Below are positions 1 through 10,433 of a stretch of 64,000 bases of DNA, one piece after another. The notes beneath the pieces were generated by a model. The model was not told the DNA's origin, made no database searches, and saw only the letters and a program-made list of their open reading frames with translations. The stretch's first letter is position 1. The number at the start of each line of letters is the position of its first letter. A program made the position numbers and the translations under genes. The stretch covers positions 248,001 to 312,000 of the forward strand of contig JAMYGW020000009.1 in NCBI GenBank assembly GCA_025617375.2, written 5' to 3'. Source of the stretch: Acarospora socialis. Lineage: Eukaryota > Ascomycota > Lecanoromycetes > Acarosporales > Acarosporaceae.

Positions 1-1214
1 TGGCGTCACCCTTTGTGCCAAATTCGCCGCTGACTCCAAAGTCGCAGAGCTTGACCTGGCCGTTGCGGCATAGGAGGATGTTGGAAGGTTTGATGTCTGT
101 CTGCGTCAACGAGACGTCAAGTCAAGTGGATATGTCCAGCTTACCTCGGTGTATTATCTTCTGTCCGTGAAGATATGTCAATCCGTTGAGTACGCCTTCC
201 GCCACTTTGCCAAGAACTTTCTCTCCAGTCCTACCGCCAAGCTTTTTGACTTCCCGGTATACACTGTCTAAGCTTCCTCCTTCGCAAAATTCCATGGCTA
301 TAGAGATTGTGCCAGTCGAGTGGTCTACAAACGCACCGTAATAGCGGCAAATATGCTCTGAGGCGCAGTCCTTGTTGAAATTGAGCTCTCGTACAATCTG
401 TTTCTTGACGTCTGGGTTCGGATCTGTTGTAATAATCTGGGCCTAATGTCAGCGGCCGCCTATGGATGGGATAACTGCATGGAAGTATTACCTTGAGCGC
501 GAAGACCGTCTTCCCACCTTTGAGCATGCACCTCGTAACCGCACCGCCTGCTCCCTCGCCTAGACTGCCCAGCTCTACAATCTTCTTTTCCACGCTCGCT
601 GCCCTCCAGCCGTCATCGTCCAGATCTTCCACATCCAGATCCCTCCCCTTCTCCAGACTCAGTTTATCCAGATCCGGCAATCCGTTCATACTGCCACTCC
701 GTTCCATGCCGGTATCCGCTTCACTTGGGGCTCTCTCCGAGTGGACCGAACTTATTGCAGACGATGGGTCGGGCGTATATTGTGGTTGCCGTAACCCCAT
801 CGCAAATGACAGGGCCGAGTAACTCGAGGACGAGGCCGAGGTCGGTCCGCTGCCCTTTCCATCCGGCACCGTAAAGCTGCCTGACCTCGAATGGCCGCTG
901 ACATCGCTGGCTCCACTGGCTGAACTGCCTCCGTACGGCTGCGGCGGCGGTCTCCCGTTCTGCAAAGCGCCCCTTTCTTGTGGTGTAGCGTTACTCCCCG
1001 ACGGTGTGGCTAGGCGCAGTTGCGGAAGGGCTGGTCGAGATGTGGGACGTTGGAGCTGCGGAAGCTCCGGTACGCTTCCTGTCGTGATTCCATTGACCGG
1101 TTTCATGCCAGGTGATGGAGGAATGGCGAGCCCCAGGCGCGGTACTCGTGTACCGCTGTTGTTACGGTTGCCGCCTGGTATTGGGGGTCGCAAGAGGGGT
1201 GCTGGTGAAGACAT
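1..1214 (-). CDS. mkk2: Cell-wall-integrity MAP kinase kinase (Mkk1/2 type), 3' part missing
   Basis: Dual-specificity kinase expected to act between Bck1-type MAPKKK and the Slt2/MpkA MAPK in the cytoplasm. Seen: exon 1 at 492-1214, exon 2 at 145-436, exon 3 from 96 leftward past the window edge; introns 437-491 and 97-144 keep frame. The N-terminus (about 215 residues) is Ser/Pro-rich and disordered and opens with [15 protein letters not shown], which I recall as the conserved start of fungal Mkk1/2 proteins. Kinase hallmarks: glycine loop GEGAGGAV, the VAIK-equivalent FALK, IIHRDIKPSN catalytic loop split by an intron inside HRD, and LCDFG. The activation loop and C-lobe lie outside the window. 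Start 1214 is preferred over an in-frame ATG six codons upstream (1232) because the conserved N-terminal motif begins there. Assignment to Mkk1/2 rather than Pbs2 or Ste7 rests on that N-terminus. Confidence 0.9.
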
Positions 1215-3538
1215 GACTGTGGCTCGTCTCAAACAGGTGTTCGAAGTTCGGTAACTTGGTAGACTGTTAACTACCTGTACAGCTGGGTGCTTCGAAAAGT
1301 AAGCAACGTATAAGATGGTAGGATAGGGCGATCACGCGCACAGTCTCTTAACCGGGTTTGGGGGCTTGTGGTTGCATCCGCAAGCTGGGGTGTTTAGAGA
1401 AGACTCCGAGGCTGTGATGCTTGCAGCTTCAGAGTATCAATGTTGGCGCAAATGAATGTCGTTACGCTCGTCGGGTGAAGTGAAGTTTCAAGCGGAGCTG
1501 AAATGGCTTGCTTGCGCCTTACAGCATGCGCCGACAAAGGCTTGCTCACTCCGTAGCTTACAACAATGAACACGGTCGACAGTACCAGCTGGAGTAATAC
1601 AGATGAGCAGAATGATATGAAGCTGAGCGAAAGTGAGTCTTCAGTTGGAAAGGACAGCGCACCAACAAGGCCAGGCCCCCAAGGCTGGAAGTGAATTCTT
1701 TGGGGGTCGTCGCGGTGTGTTTTGCCGCCCAACGGCTCTTCATCCCTGCGTATCGACGATCGTTGGTTTCGAAAGGCGCCGGGCTTTATTATTGCCCCAC
1801 GTTTGAGGAATGCCCACCTACCTAAACGTCATCAGAGTTATGCGTATATCTACTATGTACTTCTACATGAAAGGTACCCTATGGCCTTCGCCTTCCGGGT
1901 ACCACGGGTCTATCTGCAACATTCTTGAGCCGCCGTTTCTTCCTTCTTCCTATTTGCTTCAAGACAGCATCCCAAAAGCGCTTGCAACAAGAGTATATCT
2001 CCATCTGCGCGCCTCAGGCTGTTATGCTGTGTCAGATTGAGTGCCATGCAAGAACTCGCCAACAAACCCTCGAGCGGTCACTTCCCTATCAGTAATGGTC
2101 CCGGAGCTGGTCTACTGCTGTAAAAGAGGCACAGTCCAGCTATTAACACATCGCACCCTGCGAGCCAGCAAACGCTGTCAGTGTGCACTGAATGAAAATG
2201 GAGGCGGTATCATACAGCCATGAAATGCGCTTCTCTCAGCTGAGCGATGGCTTTTGCAAGACAAACAAGCTCATTGGAGTTGGACCTTCCCAAAGCCCTG
2301 GCTTAAGGCCAGTTGGTATTGCTTGGGTATGTTACAGTTCTCCCCAGATCAGCTGGCGGTGCGTCTCTAGATGGTATGTTCAGCCTCGTGGCTATGGTGA
2401 AGAAGATTGACCTTACAAGCCTTGCGTAATAAGGCCGTACAGTACGGAATTGACTTGATGCTGCCGTGGGGTCTTGGGACGGAAGTCATAGGGTTGTTCA
2501 AGGGGAACAATAGTAGAGAAGCCATTGATAGGCAACCATGCGAATGACCTTGAGTCGAATAGTTTATTAAGACCCTAATACTGTCGAGTCCAACTCCACG
2601 CAACTGTCTAATCGAACACTGAAGGAAATACCCTGGAAACCTGACAATTTGGTGGCCAGTAGTGCACACTCTCATGAGCCTAGATAGCACCTGCCATGTA
2701 CCACAGAGACTTGCAGGCGTCAAGGCTTGAGTTCGTCCTTCTCAAGCCGGCTCTTTGAGTATGAGCTTGAACATATACTGGGTACTGCATCTCCGCAGCC
2801 TCTCTTGCCATCTCTCTGTGGACCTTAGAAACATCCAGCCTAGATGAGTTTCTCCCCGTCTGCAATATTAACAGAAGTAATTCACGAGATTAGTTTGTAA
2901 CTACGACTTGCGAGCATGGTTTAAATGCTTAATTGGAGACTATTGTCTTGCCACAATCTCATGTTGTCGGATGCAATGATCAAGCCTGGACAAGTGCGAA
3001 GAGCGTACGAAGGTGAATAATCCGTACTGTAACAATTGTGAAGCTTGTGCTGCTGCAAAGATAATTTCCCGGCCCTGTTCGTCACCTTGCAACGGTACTC
3101 GGGCCGTTTATAGGAAGATTCCGGTCAGCGATGCTTCGCTTGTGCCCTTGGCTTCTCCACCGACAGCACGCTGATACGTCTACTCCCAAATCGACGAACT
3201 ACCTACTTTTCCTTCAACCAGGCAATGATGACAGGAAATTATCTTTGAACCCGTGATGTCTCTTGTTTCGTTGTGCCCCAAGAAGGCATTGCGTGCCGAC
3301 CAAGGCCTGCAAATCCATGATATCCGTTAGATGAATTAGTGCTTGCGTTATTAATATCGGAAGCTCATGTGATTTTTCAATATCATCAGGATGTCAGTAG
3401 TCCGTATTGGTGAGTGGGTCAGAGGCGGGGATTAGGGCATATATAATGTGTGGTACTCTCACGCACCAATGTTCGCAAATCGTTGAAAGGTTCAAACAAC
3501 ATCACTTCCACTTCTACCTTACCAGCGAGTCTTCACTC
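1215..3538. other. Intergenic: divergent promoter region of mkk2 and the protoglobin gene
   Basis: 2.3 kb without a gene I can support. Short open frames exist on both strands but lack conserved motifs, plausible introns or codon structure. It holds a 13-bp palindrome, ccgtac-a-gtacgg, at 2435-2447 and scattered CCGTAC/GTACGG words. The last 130 bp hold the TATA box of the protoglobin gene. Confidence 0.6.
3440..3446 (+). promoter_or_regulatory. TATA box of the protoglobin gene
   Basis: The word tatataa lies about 93 nt before the chosen ATG at 3539. The following leader is rich in CT and CA, as in many fungal promoters. This placement argues against the in-frame ATG at 3407, which lies upstream of the TATA box. 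Confidence 0.5.
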
Positions 3539-4464
3539 ATGGCGTCTACACCACACTCGCCGATGCATGTGATCTCTCCTTCTTCGCTGAATTCCCTTCC
3601 CTCCCGCGTCTCGTACTTGAAATCCTTCCTTTCCTTCACCTCCGAGGACGGTGCTGCCCTCCGTGCCTCCGCCCCCCTCGTGGCGCCCCTCCTGCCCGCC
3701 ATCCTCGACGCCGTCTATACCAAGCTCCTCTCGTACGACATCACCGCCAAAGCCTTCGTCCCTCGTCAGCCGGGGTACAACGGTGCTGTCCCGAAGGACG
3801 CGCTGGAGCTGACCGCCGACCACCCGCAGATCGTGCACCGGAAGGACTTTCTGAAGGCGTACTTGGTGAAGCTGGTCAGCAACGAGGATTGGAGTGACGA
3901 GAGCAAGTTCTGGGAATACTTGGACGCGGTGGGCATCATGCACACCGGTGTGCCCGGGTTCAAACACCGAGAGGAGAGGCCGGAGTTGAGGGTGGAGTAC
4001 ATTCATATGGGTTTGCTGCTGGGATACGTCGAGGACGTCGTGGTGAAGAGCGTGCTAGGAATGGATGGTGTTGACGCCGATACCAAGGGGAAAGTCGCCA
4101 GAGCCTTCAACAAGCTGCTGTGGATTCAGAACGATCTGTTTGCGAGACACTATGTCGTGGACAAGGACACTGGCACGAATCCTAGACGGATGGACATGAT
4201 GAAGGTAAGCCAATCATTATTCACATCCTAAGATCATTCACCACGGCCCGTCATCGAAATTTCCGCTATCTCTACGGGCACGGTGATGGCATGTGCTGGG
4301 CAAGGCTTGACGCATCACCATTCACCCAACAGTATTTTGTCCCTGGGGACCTGCTGACATTCGAACAGAGCGGTCATGGACGGGAGAAGTCAATGCAGCT
4401 GTCAGTGGCTGGCCTACTCGGCGTACTCGTAGGAGGCATCATTACCATCAGATTCGGTCATTGA
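3539..4464 (+). CDS. Fungal protoglobin (globin-sensor fold) with C-terminal membrane segment
   Basis: Heme protein of the protoglobin family (PF11563 type); ligand or redox role unknown in fungi. Exon 1 is 3539-4204, exon 2 is 4369-4464, giving 253 residues. Residues about 25-215 form the all-helical globin domain. His135 in GIMHTG is the likely proximal heme ligand by position (compare the IGLRH segment of archaeal protoglobins). Exon 2 encodes a short linker (SGHGREKS) and a hydrophobic stretch of 17-19 residues, LSVAGLLGVLVGGIITI, ending in RFGH and a stop: a tail-anchor-like segment. An alternative acceptor at 4332 would add 12 in-frame residues (YFVPGDLLTFEQ). Start 3539 is chosen over 3407 because of the TATA box. 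The family call is firm from the sequence pattern; membrane anchoring is inference from hydropathy. Confidence 0.85.
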
Positions 4465-6561
4465 GGACGGGTCGCGCGGTCAGGCTGCGATTGTTATGAG
4501 AGCTTGTAATCGCTCATCTCGGAAGATGCTATCATGAGGGTTGTGTATCGCTTTGTGGTAACGTAGTATTCGAGCACTTTCGCACAATGTGAGCTATAGC
4601 ACAAGGAAGACTTATTCGACACTCGGAGTACTTGTACCTTGATTGAACGCACACCAGTACTCCGTACTCTATGCCATATGCCATATGAGACTCTACTAAA
4701 GATAGGTACAGTGTAAATCGGCGATGGGAGAGCGTTGCCGGCCAGCTTTGACCGGAAAACGGAGCACTATCCCGTCAAATCTCCCCCATACAAGGGTTTT
4801 CCACGGTTCGCAAAGCCACAACCCGGCATCCAGCCTATGGTCGAAACCGGAGGACGGATTCCACCAGCTTGAATTGGCAGGTAACGTTATGTTCTCTGTA
4901 TCAACGTCTTCTCATTCGTCGTTCGATGGAACTATTACCTGAGAAATCCGCCGGCATCGAGCCTCTTCATCTCTCGTATTTAGGCATGTTCATTTCGACG
5001 GCGCTTGTGCGACTCCTATCACAGCGATTCCGTCGCTTGACTACCGATTGGCGATCTTGTTTAAGATGAGATGGCTGGGCGATGAATTCAACGCGTTCAT
5101 GGAGGAGATCTCTTTACCTTTACACGTATGTAAAGAACGGTCAATCTCGGTCAAGGCAATCGTAGCTTAGGGGATGCACCCCAGCTCACCAACTGACAGC
5201 ATGATTACCGGCTCGATGTGATTAATTCATTCAGCCTCCCGGCGCTCTCTGCAGGCGCTTGTTGGAAATTGCAAGAAGGATAACGACGTGAGGCGCCAAC
5301 ATGATGAGATATGCTTACCTTAGGTACGGATCCGTAAATTACGAGTTTACACAAGACTGCGGTTCGTATCTCTGTAGAAGTCACAGGTGGTTACTCGTGA
5401 GTATAGTGCTCTCCAACTACAATTTGGGACTTCGTGGTTCTGGGTATCGAAGAGTCGAGCACTCAACCCATGCTCGCAGAGATGGATAGACAAACAAGGA
5501 CTCAATGCATATAGTGTACGGTCAAGGGGTACAGCAATTCAGCGCTCTATGTGTATGTGTACAGCATAAGGTAAGGTAGGGTACCTGAATTGAAAGGCCC
5601 ATCGTACTCGTACTAAGACTTTAATAACTAGAAATTAATTTCGAGCTAGCGCATGGCAACGTTTTGCCCCTGAAGCTAAAGCGTCTTGTTGGAGTATCCC
5701 TTTCCGGGGTCGTCACCCTTCTAACGTTCCCAATTACCGACTCCAGCTGATCAACTTCCGCCTCATGTCAACTCAACAACGCACTGCGGAAATACTAACC
5801 TACCACTAATTTTAGGGTAAGCGGACAGAATGGACCAATCCGAGCCTTCGCGGTTCACTAAGGTAACTTTAAAGGAGAGGTAGAGTGTCCAGATCGGGCC
5901 ATCAACGCTGGCCAGATTACTCGTGAGTATTTCCACAGTCGTTACGATGGCAAATTGGAGATAGAGAAACAGATGGCTCCAACGTGAATAAATTGACCAA
6001 CATTGAAGGCAACGAATCAGCAGCTTTCTTCGAGCACCTGTCGGTGTAACGCTCAGCGGTATGGCCGGCAGAAATCGAATGAGAGGGTGAGTGGAGCCGT
6101 AGGGTTATTTATGGTTGGTCGATGGGCTGGACTGGTGTTATTGGTACCTGCATTAGCGGCAACAAGGCGTGGCCTCAAAGCCTTGTGATGTGATGCCACT
6201 TGTATGTAACTTTAGACCTTGGAAGTACGAGCTGGCCGAGCTGGCCAATGGGCAAGCCCGAAGCCGACAGGCTCCCGGGCGGCCCCCCTTTTCCAGGTTC
6301 CTTTCGTTGCTTTCGGCTGTATCACCACTAATTCACTGTTAATTTCCTGCTGAAGTATAAGGACGCTCCCACTCCTCTCTCGTGTTTCTCTCTTTCCTTT
6401 CACTCTTCGTACTCAAGCCAATCTTCCAGCACGCAGTATCTTTGAATCTCGACTTCGGTCATCCACTCTCTTTAACTAAGCCAACTACTACACTCTTTAA
6501 TAACTCACCAAGAAACTTCTTTCAAAGAACCCTTCTTCGGAACCTCCTCACAAATCTCAAA
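4465..6561. other. Intergenic, about 2.1 kb
   Basis: No supported gene. It contains a 12-bp perfect palindrome tacggatccgta at 5325-5336, a short direct repeat (atgccatatgccatatga) near 4672-4689, and a GGTAAGGTA/GGTACC cluster near 5573-5587. The final 200 bp are the promoter and pyrimidine-rich leader of the GPI-protein gene. Confidence 0.6.
6355..6361 (+). promoter_or_regulatory. TATA box and CT-rich leader of the GPI-protein gene
   Basis: gtataag lies about 200 nt before the ATG at 6562. It is followed by a long pyrimidine stretch (about 6366-6412), a pattern common in strongly expressed fungal genes. The ATG sits in a good context (CTCAAAATGC). Confidence 0.5.
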
Positions 6562-7596
6562 ATGCGTTACTCTCTTGTCGCCGCTGCCATCTTCGCGGGC
6601 GCCGTCTCGGCTGTCCCTGCTCTGCAGAACACCGAATACTCCACCGACGTTGTGACCGTCACCTCCTGTGGTCCTGAGGTCACCAACTGCCCGAGCAAGA
6701 TGAGCTCAAGCGCTCCCGCTAAGCCTATCGTTCCCTCCTCGAGCGAGCAGCAGATGACCACCTCAACCGTGTACACCACCACCGAGGTCACCATCACCAG
6801 CTGCGCCCCGACCGTGACCAGCTGCCCGGCTCACTCGACTATGGTCGTCACCCAGACCATCCCAGTCTCCACCACCGTCTGCCCGGTTACCCAGACTCCC
6901 GCTGCTCCGGCTTCGTCTGCCCCGGCTGCCCCGGCCTCGTCTGCCCCGGCTGCCCCGGCGCAACAGTCCAGCGCTCCGGCCGTACCTGCTCAGGGCTCTT
7001 CCTCCCCGGCTGCCCCGGCGCAACAGTCTAGCGCTGCGCCAGCATCAAGTCCATCCCAATCTGCCCCGGCCAGCCCAGCCAACTCCAGCCCGGCCGCCAA
7101 CAAGCCTTCCGGTTCCGCACCGGCTTCTCCAGCTTCATCCTCCCCGGCCGCCCCAGCTAGCCCAGCCAACGCTTCGCCTGTTGTCTCTGTCGTTACTATC
7201 AGCACCTGCATCCCAACCACCATCGTGTCGACTGTTACCGTCAACAACCAAGCTGGTGCCACCTCTGCTGCCAATGCCTCTCCCGCAGGTGCTAGCTCTG
7301 CCGCCCAAGGCGCCGGTGCTGGTGCCAACTCTGCTGCTCCTGCTGCCGCTAGCTCCGCTGCCCAGGGTGCTGGTGCCGGTGCCAGCTCCGCCGCTCCTGC
7401 TTCACCCGCTGGTGCCAGCTCTGCTCCCGCCAGCCCAGCTGGCGCTAGCGCTCAGGTCTCCGGTGTCGCCGCTGGCACTGGCTCAGCGATTAAGCCCACC
7501 CAATCGCCCTTGGCCTTCACTGGCTCCGCCAGCACCTTCGGTGGCTCCATGGCCGTCGCTGGTGTTGCCGCCTTCGCTGCCGTTCTTCTCGCATAA
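6562..7596 (+). CDS. GPI-anchored Ser/Ala/Pro-rich cell-wall protein
   Basis: 344 residues, single exon. Residues 1-18 (MRYSLVAAAIFAGAVSAV) are a signal peptide. Residues about 25-115 hold Cys-containing blocks (VVTVTSCGPEVTNCPS, EVTITSCAPTVTSCPA, STTVCPVTQ), a pattern found in fungal wall proteins. A long low-complexity Ala/Ser/Pro domain follows, interrupted by one more block (VVTISTCIPTTIVSTVTV). The C-terminus is a small-residue region and a hydrophobic tail (MAVAGVAAFAAVLLA), typical of a GPI signal. The product is expected at the plasma membrane or wall and heavily O-mannosylated. I chose the ATG giving the signal peptide instead of the longer open frame from 6382, which would bury it. 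Specific function unknown. Confidence 0.88.
   Translation: MRYSLVAAAIFAGAVSAVPALQNTEYSTDVVTVTSCGPEVTNCPSKMSSSAPAKPIVPSSSEQQMTTSTVYTTTEVTITSCAPTVTSCPAHSTMVVTQTIPVSTTVCPVTQTPAAPASSAPAAPASSAPAAPAQQSSAPAVPAQGSSSPAAPAQQSSAAPASSPSQSAPASPANSSPAANKPSGSAPASPASSSPAAPASPANASPVVSVVTISTCIPTTIVSTVTVNNQAGATSAANASPAGASSAAQGAGAGANSAAPAAASSAAQGAGAGASSAAPASPAGASSAPASPAGASAQVSGVAAGTGSAIKPTQSPLAFTGSASTFGGSMAVAGVAAFAAVLLA
6900..7035 (+). repeat. Coding minisatellite (Ala-Pro-Ala-Ser-Ser repeats)
   Basis: Within the wall-protein gene, units based on ccggctgccccggc and ccggcttcgtctgc recur in tandem, and a longer unit (tccccggctgccccggcgca followed by acagt) occurs twice. They encode APAAPASSAP-like repeats. Such tracts commonly vary in copy number between strains. 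Confidence 0.7.
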
Positions 7597-9438
7597 GTCA
7601 CTTGATCAATACGACGCCTTCCTACGTTAGCTACTTGCTTTGGAGGAGGGCTATGGCTTTTGACGACGGGGCGCATCGAGTCAAGCATAATCGTTACATT
7701 TCTTGTCTACATCTACGTATGTAATTGATAATTGGGGTGTTGTCTGGGCTCATCTGGTTAGTGGTGAAAATGTATATATCGAAGAGGCGCCTGCAAAGAA
7801 AGCGGTCTTGAGATGTGAGATCTTCCTGAACCAAGCTTGTTCCAATTGATTGAAACTTTGATTCTTGGCTCCCAACCGATCAACACTTCGTAAAGTCTCA
7901 CCCTGTGATCGCGGCAAATTGAAGACTGGTCTTGGCACGTTGCTCAACACGACAGCTGTTCGAAAGCGATATTCCCCTGAAGAGCCGATTCGGATGCACT
8001 ACGTTACCCAATTTGATTTGACCTGTTATAGTAGAATTGCGCCTCGGTATCCGCACCAATGTTCCATCTTTGCTCGGAAGATTTTGCCTTTTTCTTCAAT
8101 GCTTAGACCGAAATGCTCCTGGAGATTGATCCAGAGACGTTGAGCACAACCGAGTTCTCTTTGGTCGCCATTGTCGCCTAGCTTTGCGGCGCGAGAGTTG
8201 ACAGTCCCATATCCAGCGTTAGAAAGCAATGGCACCTGTCGGCCATTGACCGAATCCATTCGACACTACAGTAATATTGAATATTGCTATTGTTGCTGTG
8301 GAGATTCTCTGCGATCCCGATATCAGAGTGGTGGCCGACATCTTACCTCACCAAGTCGTAAAACGCCCGTCCTCGCCTCAGGCGTCAAATTACTAGATTG
8401 GGCCCTCGTTTTGGGAGCCGACCGTTCGCTCCATTCTCGTCACACGAATGCTCCGAGATGTTTCTCTAAAATCATGCGGTCGCGGCCATTATTGCAGGGT
8501 TCCTCCATATTTCTAGCATGTTTCACGACGATAGAATCCTTCTGAGCAGCACAGCCCTGCTGTACAACACGGCGCTACGTAATCCGGCTGCAGATTCATG
8601 CCTTCATGCATTGATGCTGCTGCAGTGAGATAGGGAGAGCTCCATCACTTGCGGAGGGACTGTAACGTAGTATCTTAGGAGTGTACGGGTATTGGTACAG
8701 TACCTTGTGTGACCTGCTCGAGTTCGGAGTTTGCTTTCATCTTGTTGGTGTCCATCCTACTTACCTCTGTCCATCGTCTAAGCATATCTTGCCGGTGGCT
8801 CTTCCGCCCCTTCCGTTGCAACCTTGTACCGCAATCTTTCTTTTCTAGATATGGCACGCTTGTAACGGTATATGGTGCGCTCTATAACCCAGCATCCGTC
8901 AACGGTCGTACTGCCGGGATGGTGTGGCGGAGCGAGCAGGGGCTTATACCTTTTCAAGGCGTTAGGGCGTGATGCTGCGGCAAGCACAAGCCTATCGCTG
9001 ACTGTTGGCGACATACATCTTTACCCTTCTATACAGTGCTCTGGCATGGCACTCTTGATGAGAACGAGCTCGCTCTACCGCGGCAGTCACGCTTGTTTGG
9101 GATACCGAAATGCATCAGAACGGTTATCCGGTTCCAGCGTTTCGTTTGATCTTTTGGAAACCAGGTCCAGTACAAATGGGGTCAGCGCGATGAGGCTGCG
9201 GGCACCGCCCCTCAGCAGCAGCGTTGCTCTGGCCTGATATTGTTATACCCTTACGTCAATGTTATCGCGCTCATGGCCCTGCTCCGCCAGGATGGGCACC
9301 CTGTTAATCATCCTTCCGTCACGCCTTCTGTGCAAATTATCACTATTCTAGTTCACTACCTGCTCAGCTACTCGCACCCCCTCAGTCTTACAGTCTATAT
9401 GATCACCAATCTGACCGATCGGTATCAGAAAGATCCTG
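7597..9438. other. Intergenic, about 1.8 kb
   Basis: No supported gene. Several 60-125 codon open frames on both strands lack motifs and homology I can recognise. The 3' part is the promoter of the gene starting at 9439. Confidence 0.55.
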
Positions 9439-10194
9439 ATGGCTTCCCAAGACGAGCTGGTTGACCTGTCTCTCTTTTCGATTTCTCCAACAGGTGACAG
9501 ACCATTCCCGCTATCTGACTTGCCAGAACCAAGCAGCCCTCAAATTCGGATATCATCCTGGGAAGACATCCCTCCCGATTATCATCCCGCTGTAATTCAA
9601 GACAAACCTCTTCCACCTCTGCCGGCGGACTGGCCCTCTCCACCTGCGTCAAACGAGTGGGCCATGCCACCAGTGCCGAGTGAATGGCCGCAACCACACG
9701 GCTGGTCTCAATCATCAGAAGACCGATATGGCGATCTCAAACCTGCCAAGAAACGGTCCGGATGCTTTCTATCGAAGATCAAGCGGAGCAAAAGCGACAC
9801 TAGCCATTGCCAAAACAAGAAAGACAAGAAGAACTCATCCGGAGCACCAAAACTTACGCTGGCAGTCCCACAACAAGCGGCCAGGACAGTGCCGTCCAGT
9901 CCGTTACTCTGGATTCCGGACGAACAGGTGTGGGCGGTCCAAGAACAACCCACGTTCCAGCAAGCCGCGATGAGGCCCAGTGGCGACAACCGGTTGCAAC
10001 AAAGATTTCCGCCCGCGCCGCAGAGGACAATGCCTCAACTCATCATCACCGACGATGAAGGCGACGTTTCACCGCCCCCTTCGTACAGCCTTCACGATCA
10101 CTGGGACTCCGAGTTGAGGAGATCAAGTCCCGGGAGTCAGTGGGGTGCCGTGGCGACGCGGATGAGCCGGCCTGCTTCGACAGGATACTTGTAG
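9439..10194 (+). CDS. Hypothetical proline-rich fungal protein
   Basis: 251 residues, single exon, not recognised. Residues 1-95 are acidic and Pro/Trp-rich with repeated (P)SEWP-like words (DWPSPP, NEWAMPPVP, SEWPQP). A basic cluster follows at about 100-130 (KPAKKRSGCFLSKIKRSKS, then KKDKK), which could bind membrane phosphoinositides or act as a nuclear signal. The C-terminus carries DDEGDVSPPPSYSLHDHW, with a PPSY sequence that fits the PPxY consensus for WW domains. No hydrophobic segment is present. The ATG context and codon use look real. It converges on the HEXXH gene, with 239 bp between the stops. Confidence 0.65.
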   Translation: MASQDELVDLSLFSISPTGDRPFPLSDLPEPSSPQIRISSWEDIPPDYHPAVIQDKPLPPLPADWPSPPASNEWAMPPVPSEWPQPHGWSQSSEDRYGDLKPAKKRSGCFLSKIKRSKSDTSHCQNKKDKKNSSGAPKLTLAVPQQAARTVPSSPLLWIPDEQVWAVQEQPTFQQAAMRPSGDNRLQQRFPPAPQRTMPQLIITDDEGDVSPPPSYSLHDHWDSELRRSSPGSQWGAVATRMSRPASTGYL

Positions 10195-10433
10195 CTCGTT
10201 GACCGTCAAGGTTCACAATACTGTCGTTTCAGCAGCATACATATAGCAGTGACATCACTTACGGCTCCTGGGACGTTTACTTGTGTTTTATTCCGTCGCT
10301 GTCGAATTCTTCGCTCACTACGCAAATGATTAGTTGGCATACCACGCGATGACCATAAAAATGACGGCAGCAGTTCGACGAAGCCAGAGCACTGAGGCAC
10401 ATCTCCAAGAACAAGCGTTGAATTAGTCTAGGG

